Below, piece by piece: positions 1 through 6,655 of a DNA stretch of 13,144 nucleotides. The notes below the pieces were generated by a model, which ran no database searches, was not told where the DNA came from, and worked only from the letters and a program-made list of their open reading frames with translations. This stretch comes from Acidobacteriota bacterium. GTDB lineage: Bacteria; Acidobacteriota; Thermoanaerobaculia; Multivoradales; JAHEKO01. Both the position numbers and the translations under genes were made by a program. The stretch covers positions 1 through 13,144 of the forward strand of contig JAPUJD010000291.1 of assembly GCA_027296385.1 (NCBI GenBank). Reading direction: 5' to 3'. The number at the start of each line of letters is the position of its first letter. Position 1 is the first letter of the stretch.

Positions 1-201
1 CCGGGCGGCTCGCTGGGTTCCGCGCCCGTGACCGGCGGCGGCACGAGCGCGTCGTTCTTCGGTGTCGACACCGTGGACCCGGGCGGCATCACCGGCATCG
101 AGGTCCGTGAGGGCGTAGACGGCACGGGCGACCTCTTTTGCGATCTCGAGTTCGGTGACCCGCCGGTTCCGGTGGCGCTTCAGAGCATCGACATCGAGTA
201 G
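1..201 (+). CDS. 3' end of a probable secreted beta-rich protein (partial)
   Basis: The window opens inside this gene. Frame 1 is open for 66 codons and ends at TAG 199-201. The peptide is rich in Gly, Asp and Thr and contains SASFFGVDT followed by ITGIEVREG and GDLFCDLEFGD. This alternation resembles the last strands of extracellular beta-sandwich domains, where an FFGV-type strand is followed by a strand describing a 'GD.F..D' turn. That resemblance is inference, not an assignment. The C-terminus (PVPVALQSIDIE) has no membrane anchor and no sorting motif I recognise. An intrinsic terminator begins 24 bp after the stop, which supports this being the true end of the gene. Function unknown. 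Confidence 0.7.
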   Translation, partial: PGGSLGSAPVTGGGTSASFFGVDTVDPGGITGIEVREGVDGTGDLFCDLEFGDPPVPVALQSIDIE

Positions 202-224
202 CCCGCAGACGATCTGAGTCTCGC

Positions 225-251
225 AACGGGGGCTCCGGCCCCCGTTTTTTT
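225..251 (+). terminator. Rho-independent terminator
   Basis: A perfect 9-bp stem (AACGGGGGC at 225-233 pairing with GCCCCCGTT at 238-246) with a TCCG tetraloop runs straight into a 7-T tract (245-251). It lies just downstream of the partial gene's stop at 201 and would end that transcript. This is the only classical intrinsic terminator I see in the window. Confidence 0.93.
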
Positions 252-261
252 GTCGGTAGTC

Positions 262-368
262 AAGCCGTCTCCGGCCTCCGGCCCACCAAGGCCGGGCGTA
301 GGGAGCGACGACGGGAGCGAGCCATGCGAGACTCGCTTTCACGGCCGGCTAGAGCGTGAGCCCGGCTT
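262..368. other. Intergenic stretch with cloverleaf-like folding potential
   Basis: The gene-free gap 202-384 holds the terminator and then this stretch. AAGCCG (262-267) and CGGCTT (363-368) can pair as an outer stem. Inside are three separate compatible hairpins: CCGGCC/GGCCGG (278-283 with 290-295, loop CACCAA), a 9-bp stem with two G-U pairs (313-321 with 332-340), and GGCT/AGCC (347-350 with 359-362). A short direct repeat GGGAGCGA occurs at 301-308 and 313-320. A further hairpin (369-374 with 381-386) abuts the next gene's stop and has no T tract. There is no tRNA-like sequence. It could be a structured RNA, a dispersed palindromic repeat, or chance pairing in GC-rich DNA. Confidence 0.3.
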
Positions 369-384
369 AGGACTTGCGTGAGTC

Positions 385-2271
385 CTACTGCGGCTTCACG
401 ATCGGCAACCGGATCTGCGACGGGTGCTCGGCCGAGTGATGCACGCTGTTGTGCGCCACGACGCCTTCGACGTCCTCCCAGTTGTTGCCTCCCGTGTTGA
501 GGTTGCGGGCAAAGCGCGGGAAGTTGCTGCTCGATATCTCGACGCGCAGTCGGTGCCCCTGATCGATGAGAGCGCTCGTCGAGAGCGGACTGACCTCGAG
601 CTCGTAGACCTCGCCGGGCTCCATGAAGACCTGGCGGTCGTAGCCCTCGCGGAAGCGGGCGCGCTGGATCGTCTCGTCCAGGTTGTAGGCCGTGCCGTCC
701 GGGTACAGGTCGATCAGCTTGACGGAGAAGTCGGTGTCTCTGGCGTCGGAGCCGACGTAGAGCGTGATGCCGATGGTGCCGCTGATCTCGATGGCCTCGG
801 CCATGGGCTCGCTGGTGTAGACCAGCACGTCGTGGCGCGCTTCGTTGCCCCGTTGGTCGAAGGAGCCTGGTTCTATGGCGTCTCCGATGCAGCAGACGCC
901 GCCGCCGAGCGAGGGCACCGGGACTTGCGGGTCGTAGGTGAAGCGATCGGCCCCACCGGTGGTGGGTGGCGTCGTGACCAGGCGGCCGTCGCCGAAGAGA
1001 CTGTTAGCCGCCCCGCCGCTGTCGAGGTACCAGGTCACCGTCTCCACTCCGGCCGGCGGCCAGGTGGACGAGGATTGCCAACGGTTGAGGCCCATCGTGT
1101 AGTACTGGACCTTGGGCGTCTCGGCGAGCACACCGTTGTCCTCGCCCTTGAGCCAGTAGTCGAACCAGCGTGCCACGAGCCCGTCGTAATCGAGGCGGAC
1201 GTCGCCCATGTCGCGTGCGCCGACGATCGTTTGCTCTTCGTCGGTCTGGAAGCGACAGTGCGGGGTCGGAGCGATGACGACGTACTGGTTGTCGGCGACC
1301 TCGGGATCCTCGGCGTTGGCGATGACGTGATTGAACAGCGCCAGGTTGGGGCCGATCGAGACGTCGTACCAGGAGTTCATCCACAGGCTGGGCACACCCC
1401 AAGGCTCGTCGTCCTGGTAGAGGCCGCCCTCGTTCCAGGCCGGGTCCGCTGGCAGGCGCTGGATGAGCTCGGCGTAGATACCCTGCGGGCCCTCGACCTC
1501 CTCCATCATCGTCACCAACGGCAGGTGTTTCAGCTGCTCGGTCCAGTCGACGTCCGGCATCTCTGGAGCCAGGTCAAAGTAGCGCGACAAGCGGATGACA
1601 TCTTCACGTGGCAAGCCCGTCGGTAGCCGGGGCCGTTGCGTGTTCTGGACGCCGTAGAGCCAAGTTCCGAAGAGCATCTGGTAGACGCCGCCGCGGTACC
1701 AGTTGCCCTGTTCGACGAAGTCGCCGACCCGGCCGATGCCGGCGCCGGACGCCATCGGCACCATGGCGGCGTGGGCGGGGTGCTCCATCGCCGCCAGAGC
1801 GAGCTGCCATTCCGCCGAGGAGGAGCAGCCTATGGTGCCGACCTTGCCGTTCGACCAGGGCTGGTCGGTGAGCCAGTCCAGAGTGTCCCAGCCGTCTGTG
1901 CGTGGCAGGCCGAGGATCTCCCACTCCCCCTCGGAGAAGAACTTGCCGCGCTCGTTCTGGATGATGAAAGCGTAGCCGCGCTCGACCGCGGCGATGATCG
2001 ACTCTAGGCGACGCTTGCTGAGCGTGTTGAAGTTGTATGGTGTGCGGTGGAGGATCGTCGGTAGCGGTCCGGCGGTGTCCTTCGGTCGGTAGACGTCGGT
2101 CGCCAAGCGGACGCCGTCGCGCATCGGGACCATCATCTTTCTGTCGACCAGCGCGATCTCCTCGAGCTTCTTGCGCAGTTTCTCGACTTCGTCGTCGTCG
2201 TCGGCCAGGGCCGGCTGAAAGGCGCCGCAGGCGACGGTGCAGACCAGGAGCAGACAGACGCTTCTATTCAC
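385..2271 (-). CDS. Exported CocE/NonD family serine hydrolase (X-Pro dipeptidyl-peptidase S15-like)
   Basis: This 628-aa protein starts at GTG with a good Shine-Dalgarno. Residues 1-23 form a signal peptide (hydrophobic VCLLLVCTVACG core, cleavage after ALA), so it acts outside the cytoplasm. An alpha/beta-hydrolase domain follows. The oxyanion-hole tyrosine sits in HRTPYN (Y79), the nucleophile is Ser150 in GTIGCSSSAEW, Asp303 is in NSWYDV and His338 is in PTPHCR, so the catalytic triad of the CocE/S15 family is complete. From about residue 385 there is a jelly-roll domain with the family signature DARDTDFSVKLIDLYPDG. Family members cleave Xaa-Pro peptides, acyl esters or beta-lactam side chains; the substrate here cannot be read from sequence. 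Length is normal for the family. A 69-bp gap separates it from the upstream exoribonuclease gene on the same strand, so co-transcription is possible. Confidence 0.93.
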   Translation of the reverse strand: MNRSVCLLLVCTVACGAFQPALADDDDEVEKLRKKLEEIALVDRKMMVPMRDGVRLATDVYRPKDTAGPLPTILHRTPYNFNTLSKRRLESIIAAVERGYAFIIQNERGKFFSEGEWEILGLPRTDGWDTLDWLTDQPWSNGKVGTIGCSSSAEWQLALAAMEHPAHAAMVPMASGAGIGRVGDFVEQGNWYRGGVYQMLFGTWLYGVQNTQRPRLPTGLPREDVIRLSRYFDLAPEMPDVDWTEQLKHLPLVTMMEEVEGPQGIYAELIQRLPADPAWNEGGLYQDDEPWGVPSLWMNSWYDVSIGPNLALFNHVIANAEDPEVADNQYVVIAPTPHCRFQTDEEQTIVGARDMGDVRLDYDGLVARWFDYWLKGEDNGVLAETPKVQYYTMGLNRWQSSSTWPPAGVETVTWYLDSGGAANSLFGDGRLVTTPPTTGGADRFTYDPQVPVPSLGGGVCCIGDAIEPGSFDQRGNEARHDVLVYTSEPMAEAIEISGTIGITLYVGSDARDTDFSVKLIDLYPDGTAYNLDETIQRARFREGYDRQVFMEPGEVYELEVSPLSTSALIDQGHRLRVEISSSNFPRFARNLNTGGNNWEDVEGVVAHNSVHHSAEHPSQIRLPIVKPQ

Positions 2272-2276
2272 GAATT

Positions 2277-2283
2277 CTCCCTC
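2277..2283 (-). promoter_or_regulatory. Ribosome binding site for the S15-like hydrolase
   Basis: On the minus strand GAGGGAG lies 5 nt before the GTG codon (2271-2269). It supports this GTG as the start, as does the intact signal peptide that begins there. Confidence 0.7.
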
Positions 2284-2307
2284 GCGTGTCGTTTGGCGCA
2301 GTCTAAC

Positions 2308-2332
2308 CTCCGGCCCGAAGGATCGGCCGAAG
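2308..2332 (-). other. Intergenic hairpin between the two minus-strand genes
   Basis: On the minus strand CTTCGGCC (2332-2325) can pair with GGCCGGAG (2315-2308), an 8-bp stem with one G-U pair and a 9-nt loop, shortly after the exoribonuclease stop. No T tract follows, so it is at best a weak terminator or an mRNA 3'-end stabiliser. Confidence 0.25.
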
Positions 2333-2340
2333 CGATGCCG

Positions 2341-3348
2341 CTAAAGCGTTAGCTGGGCCTGCTCGGCGCCGGTTTCGTCTTCGTTCTCGTCGGCGGGGTT
2401 CTCGGGTAGGAGCACGAAGCGCCCGAAGCTGCGTAGATACTGCATGCCGCCGCCTTGTTCCCCGGCCTGCCATAGCTGGGCGAGCTTCGAGTCGAGATTG
2501 TCGATGAAGGCCAGCGCCAGCGCTTCCGGGGTCATCGGCAGCACGGGTGAGCCGAATTCGAACTGACCGTGATGAGAGAGCACCAGATGCTCCAGGTGGA
2601 GCTGCAGATCCGCGGGAAAACCCTCGATCGCGGCACAGCGCTCACGCAGCATGTCCCGCCCCAGGACGATGTGCCCGACGAGTCGGCCGGGGCGGGTGTA
2701 GTCGTTGGCCGGCATGGCGCCGAGCTCGTCGAGCTTGCCGAGGTCATGGAACAGCACACCGAGCAGCAGGAGATCGCTATCGAGCTTGGGATAGTGGGCG
2801 GCGACGGCCAGTGCCAGCTCGGCCATCGAAACCGTGTGCTCGAGCAGGCCTCCGCGGTACGCGTGGTGAATCGACTTGGCCGCCGGGTGCTCGCGCAGGT
2901 CGCGGCCATGAGTGGCCAGCGTCTCCACACCGAGTCGCCGCAGGAGCGGGTGTTGGAGGCGTTTCTCGAGCATGCGCTCGAGACGGTTGTAGAGATCGCC
3001 GATATCCTCGTGCGTCGTCGGGACCAGAAGGGCCTCCTCGAAGCCGTGTTCTCGATCGGTCTCGGTGGCCTCGCGGCAGCGCTGGACGCTGACCTGCAGC
3101 TGCCCTCGGTAGTCCTTGACCTGGCCGCGGACGGCGACGAAGCTGTGGGCCGAGTAGTCGCCCTCCAGTGCCGGGCTGTCGGACCAGACCTTGCCGGCGA
3201 TCGAGCCGCTGGCGTCGGTCAGCACGAGGTCGAGGAAGGTGTTGCCGTTGCGGTCCTGCCGGCGTTCCTTGCGTGACAGGAGGGCGAAGCCTTCGATGGT
3301 GTCGCCGTCATTCCAGCTGGCGATCGGTTCGTTCCGTTTCGTGGGCAT
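2341..3348 (-). CDS. YhaM-type 3'-5' exoribonuclease (OB fold + HD domain)
   Basis: The protein is 335 aa from ATG 3348-3346. Residues about 13-95 form an OB-fold nucleic-acid-binding domain, with GDTIEGFALLSRKE, NGNTFLDLVLTDASG and VRGQVKDYRGQLQ all typical of YhaM. Residues about 155-290 form an HD phosphohydrolase domain with likely metal ligands in GGLLEHT (H171), LFHDLGKLDE (H201, D202), GHIVLG (H226), SHHGQ (H259, H260) and FIDNLD (D283, D286). Family members are cytoplasmic, metal-dependent enzymes that degrade RNA (and some ssDNA) from the 3' end. The frame stays open upstream to another possible start at 3417, but the conserved domain begins at about residue 13, and a -10-like element lies inside the longer version, so I prefer 3348. 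No good Shine-Dalgarno precedes either start. The C-terminal tail (from about 317) is acidic and probably disordered. Confidence 0.9.
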   Translation of the reverse strand: MPTKRNEPIASWNDGDTIEGFALLSRKERRQDRNGNTFLDLVLTDASGSIAGKVWSDSPALEGDYSAHSFVAVRGQVKDYRGQLQVSVQRCREATETDREHGFEEALLVPTTHEDIGDLYNRLERMLEKRLQHPLLRRLGVETLATHGRDLREHPAAKSIHHAYRGGLLEHTVSMAELALAVAAHYPKLDSDLLLLGVLFHDLGKLDELGAMPANDYTRPGRLVGHIVLGRDMLRERCAAIEGFPADLQLHLEHLVLSHHGQFEFGSPVLPMTPEALALAFIDNLDSKLAQLWQAGEQGGGMQYLRSFGRFVLLPENPADENEDETGAEQAQLTL

Positions 3349-3379
3349 GGGCGAAATCCGTTGGGGCTGAGGAGGACGT

Positions 3380-3385
3380 ACTATA
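3380..3385 (-). promoter_or_regulatory. Possible -10 element for the exoribonuclease gene
   Basis: The 83-bp gap between the divergent starts contains TATAGT on the minus strand (plus strand ACTATA). Transcription would begin near 3372, about 24 nt before the ATG at 3348. TACTAT at 3379-3384 overlaps it on the plus strand and could serve the VWFA gene. I find no convincing -35 hexamer for either direction, so this is tentative. Confidence 0.3.
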
Positions 3386-3431
3386 CGCCAGTCCCGAGCC
3401 TGGCAGGCTACTTGCACACCGTAAGTGTCAG

Positions 3432-5936
3432 ATGTTCCCCGAGAGAGTCCGAAAGAGCGTACTGATCATCCTGACTGCGACCGCGGCGACTGCTGCGGCC
3501 GCCGCGACCCCCAATCCCGTCCTCTGGCCCGAACACCAGCGGGCCTTCTTTCAGGACGGCCCGGCGCTACTGCTCGACGAGAAGGCGCGCCAGGAGCTGC
3601 TGGCAGCCGATACCGCGGAGCGCGAGCGTCTGATCGCCGAGTTTCTCGCCGATCCGATACCCGAAACGACAGAGAACGAGCTCGTGGCCGGTATCGAGCG
3701 TCGCAGGAGGCTGGTGGGAAACGAGGTAGCGACACCGCACGATGATCGTTCGCGGCTGCTTTTCTTGCACGGCGCCCCGGTCGCCGTCGAGAAGATCGAC
3801 TGCGGCACCACGCTGGTTCCGGTGGAAATCTGGAACTACGGGCCGCAGGAGCAGGAGCTGCTGCTCTACCAACCGCCGGGGCGACGGGCCTACCGCCTGT
3901 GGCGCCCGCTCGACGGCAAGCGAGTCCTCTACAGCTCGCTGATGGAGGGCTGGTTCCAAGAGCTCCAGGATTTCGGGCAGGAGCAACGCCGGATCGACAT
4001 CCAGTTGTGCAAGGCGGTGGGCCGGGTCGACCAGGTGACGCTGACCCGCGGTCTGGTCGACGAGCAGCCCGACGTCGGGCTCTCGAAGCGACTCCGGGCA
4101 CGGCTGAGGGAGCCGGAGGATCTCGCCGCGTGGAGCGTCGCGGCGGCGGTGACACCGTTACCCGAGCCGGGACCGGTTCTCGATCTGGCGAAACTCGAGG
4201 TCGAGTTTCCCTTTCGGGCGGGTCAACGTGTCGCGACGCGCTTCGTCGTGACGCTGGCCCCGGGGGGCGACCTCGCGGTCGAGCTCGACGAGCAGGAAGA
4301 GCCCGAGATCAGCCTCGAGGTCGAGGGACTGCTCGAATACCAGGCGCGGGTGTTCGAGGAGTTCAAGGTTCGGTTCTATCGGCCGCCGCCCGCGGAAGGT
4401 GAGTCGGTCGCGTTGGTCTGGGATCGTCGTCTCCGGCCCGGCCGGCATTTCGTGGCCCGGATTCGCGTGCGCGACACCCTAAGCGGTGCCAGCGCCGAGC
4501 TGGTTCGGGTGATCTCGGTACCACGAGAGGTCGCACGGGTAGTGGAGGGCGGCAGCGGCCGGGCGGTTCCGGTCGAGGAGGTTGCGGCGGGCCATCTCGA
4601 GGGGGTCGACGCCCTCGTCCTCGTGCCGCCGGTGACCGACGGCCTCAGCAGGGCGTGGCGAGCGGAGGCGTTGGTGACCGGCGAGCGGATCCGCAAGGTC
4701 GTCTTCTCGGTCGATGATCAACAACAGCTCATCAAGACGCGGCCGCCGTTCACCGCCGATCTGCGGTTGGCCGCCGTTCCGGTGGAGCAGGTCGTCACCG
4801 CCGCGGGCTTCGACCGCGCCGGCGAGCTGGTGGCGGAGGATCGAGTCGTGCTCAACAAGGCGCGCGGAATGTTTCGGGTGCGGATCGTGAATCCGCGGGA
4901 GGGCGTGCCCGTTGCCGGCGATGTGATGGCGCGAGCCGAGGTCAGCGTGCCCGATGAAGGCAGGCTCGAGGCGGTGGAGTTCTCGATCAACGAGATTCCC
5001 CTGGCGACGCTGACGGCACCGCCATGGGAGGTTCCGCTGCCGATCGACGCCTCGGGGCAGGTGACCTACCTGACCGTCACGGCTCGCCTGGCGGATGGCC
5101 GGCGCGTCGAGGACGTGGTTTTCCTCAACGCACCGCAGAACCTGGCGCGCGTCGACGTCAGCCTCGTCGAGCTCTTCGCCACGGTGACGGACGGCTCGGG
5201 ACGGCTGATCGAGAACCTCGAGAAAGGTGATTTCCAGGTCTTGGAGGCGGGTCAGGAACGGCCGATCCAGAGCTTCGACCTCGTCCACAACCTGCCTCTG
5301 GTCGTGGGCTTCGCCATGGATGCTTCGACCTCGATGGCCGACCACATGGCGGAAGCCCGCCAAGCGGCCATCGGCTTTCTCCATTCGGTCCTGCGGCGCC
5401 AGGACCGCGCTTTCGCCGTCGCCTTCAGCGACAAGCCGCTGTTGGTGGCGCCGCCGACCGACGACATCGCCGTCGTCGAGCGAGCGCTCTCCGAGGTTCA
5501 CTCGAGCGGCTGGACCACCCTGTACGACGCGGTCGTGAAGAGCTTGTTCTACTTTCGTGGCTTCGGTGGCCGTCGAGCCCTCGTCGTGCTCTCGGACGGT
5601 GAAGACACCGCCAGCCGGGCCTCCTTCGCCGAGACCCTCGAGTACGCCAAGCAAAGTGGGGCCGTCATCTACTCGGTGGCTCTCGGTGGCGGCGCCGGCG
5701 GCGGGTTGGGCGGCAAGCTCAAGCGCCTGGCCACGGAGACGGGAGGGCGTTTCTTCCGCGTCTCCAAGGCGGCTGGGCTCGACGCGGTGTACACCCAGAT
5801 CGAGCGCGAGCTCCGGAGCCAGTACTTCCTGACGTTCGTTCCCACATCGGTTGGCGAGACCGATCTCTCGACCGTCGAGCTCCGGGTTCGCAACCGCCGC
5901 TTGAAAGTGCGAGTGACTCGCGGCTACGCTCCGTGA
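3432..5936 (+). CDS. Exported GWxTD-like / VWFA-related domain protein
   Basis: The protein is 834 aa from ATG 3432. The frame is open upstream to 3168, but that part is antisense to the exoribonuclease, and residues 1-25 from this ATG form a signal peptide (RKSVLIILTATAATAAAAA). Residues about 28-165 resemble a GWxTD domain: AERERLIAEFLADP, then DDRSRLLFLHGAPVAVE and VEIWNYG. Residues about 230-360 and 490-600 look like beta-sandwich modules. The C-terminus is a VWFA-related acidobacterial domain with an intact metal-binding site: DASTSM (D630, S632, S634), GWTTLYDA (T695/T696) and LSDGEDT (D722). It ends in LKVRVTRGY, typical of that family. VWFA domains bind protein partners through a divalent metal. 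The target is unknown. The next gene overlaps by 4 bp and is probably co-translated. Confidence 0.85.
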   Translation: MFPERVRKSVLIILTATAATAAAAATPNPVLWPEHQRAFFQDGPALLLDEKARQELLAADTAERERLIAEFLADPIPETTENELVAGIERRRRLVGNEVATPHDDRSRLLFLHGAPVAVEKIDCGTTLVPVEIWNYGPQEQELLLYQPPGRRAYRLWRPLDGKRVLYSSLMEGWFQELQDFGQEQRRIDIQLCKAVGRVDQVTLTRGLVDEQPDVGLSKRLRARLREPEDLAAWSVAAAVTPLPEPGPVLDLAKLEVEFPFRAGQRVATRFVVTLAPGGDLAVELDEQEEPEISLEVEGLLEYQARVFEEFKVRFYRPPPAEGESVALVWDRRLRPGRHFVARIRVRDTLSGASAELVRVISVPREVARVVEGGSGRAVPVEEVAAGHLEGVDALVLVPPVTDGLSRAWRAEALVTGERIRKVVFSVDDQQQLIKTRPPFTADLRLAAVPVEQVVTAAGFDRAGELVAEDRVVLNKARGMFRVRIVNPREGVPVAGDVMARAEVSVPDEGRLEAVEFSINEIPLATLTAPPWEVPLPIDASGQVTYLTVTARLADGRRVEDVVFLNAPQNLARVDVSLVELFATVTDGSGRLIENLEKGDFQVLEAGQERPIQSFDLVHNLPLVVGFAMDASTSMADHMAEARQAAIGFLHSVLRRQDRAFAVAFSDKPLLVAPPTDDIAVVERALSEVHSSGWTTLYDAVVKSLFYFRGFGGRRALVVLSDGEDTASRASFAETLEYAKQSGAVIYSVALGGGAGGGLGGKLKRLATETGGRFFRVSKAAGLDAVYTQIERELRSQYFLTFVPTSVGETDLSTVELRVRNRRLKVRVTRGYAP

Positions 5937-6655
5937 GCGTGAGATATTTGTACCTCTGGGTCAGCCTGCTCGTGACGGCCGTCGTCGCGGCCTGGGCCGG
6001 CGAGTCGGTGGTGATCGAGTTTCCGCGTCTCAATGACACCTTTCGCGACATGGCCCCCGAGATCATGCCGGTCGCGAGCGGAGGCCTCACCATCCTTCTG
6101 AGCTCTCCTCGCAACAGCCTCACGATTCGCCGCCACGAAGTCGAGCTGGAGTCTCTCGGGGGCAATCTCTATCGCTTCCGCGGCATGGTCGACTTCATGG
6201 GCAAGGCGGACCTGATCGCCGAGTTCAGCGGCGCAATGCCAGGGCGGGTCGAGGACCAGGTCCTGCTGCCGATCCAGCGCCTCGAGCTCGAGGGCGAGGT
6301 GCAGATCGTGCGGGTACCCGATGGCTACGACATCACGACGCGGGTGCTTCCTGGTCACGTGGAGATCGCGATGCAGAGCCGGCTGGGCAATCAGCTGGTC
6401 TCGCTGTGCGACGTGCTCTCGATTTTCACCGGCGGTGATTGTAGCGCTCTGGTCGCCGCGTTCGGCCGCGTGCGCCTGCCATTGCCGCCGCCAGGCGAGA
6501 CCCATCGTCTCGCGGCAGAGACCCTGACCGCGGAAGAGCGACAGACCCTGGACGACTACCTGAGCTCGACCGGCGTCGCCTGCGCAGTCGCGCCTCGCAT
6601 TCCGGCCCACGGCGGTCGCAACACGACCCTGCAGACTTCTGCCACGGGCTGCTAG
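5933..6655 (+). CDS. Exported protein of unknown function, coupled to the VWFA gene
   Basis: The protein is 240 aa from GTG 5933, which overlaps the preceding TGA (GTGA at 5933-5936). No Shine-Dalgarno is visible, so translation is probably coupled. A second in-frame GTG lies at 5939. The N-terminus is a signal peptide (LYLWVSLLVTAVVA, cleavage near AWA/GE). The middle (about 45-150) alternates short hydrophobic and charged stretches, as in an all-beta domain, for example LTIRRHEVELESLGG, YRFRGMVDFMGKADLI and RLELEGEVQIV. Four cysteines occur in the mature part, including one at the very end (SATGC), so disulfides are possible. I do not recognise a family. The tight coupling suggests that it works with the VWFA protein in the same extracytoplasmic place. 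Its stop overlaps the stop of the convergent ATPase gene. Confidence 0.78.
   Translation: MSVRYLYLWVSLLVTAVVAAWAGESVVIEFPRLNDTFRDMAPEIMPVASGGLTILLSSPRNSLTIRRHEVELESLGGNLYRFRGMVDFMGKADLIAEFSGAMPGRVEDQVLLPIQRLELEGEVQIVRVPDGYDITTRVLPGHVEIAMQSRLGNQLVSLCDVLSIFTGGDCSALVAAFGRVRLPLPPPGETHRLAAETLTAEERQTLDDYLSSTGVACAVAPRIPAHGGRNTTLQTSATGC

Noticed and set aside
252..384. tRNA or known riboswitch in the intergenic gap
   Set aside because: The folding looks cloverleaf-like, but there is no T-loop consensus, anticodon arm or CCA-type acceptor end, and no known aptamer motif.
424..1626. 400-codon open frame on the plus strand, antisense to the S15-like hydrolase
   Set aside because: It lies wholly opposite a gene with a complete catalytic triad and signal peptide. 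The product has no recognisable domain and shows the Val/Asp/Arg-rich composition typical of antisense frames in GC-rich DNA.
3349..3417. Longer N-terminus for the exoribonuclease (start at 3417)
   Set aside because: The extra 23 residues precede the normal family start, and a -10-like element lies within them.
3168..3431. Longer N-terminus for the VWFA protein
   Set aside because: It would run antisense through the exoribonuclease gene and bury the signal peptide that begins at ATG 3432.
4479..5654. 391-codon open frame on the minus strand within the VWFA gene
   Set aside because: It is antisense to the well-supported VWFA domain, has no motif, and has a His/Arg-rich composition typical of shadow frames.
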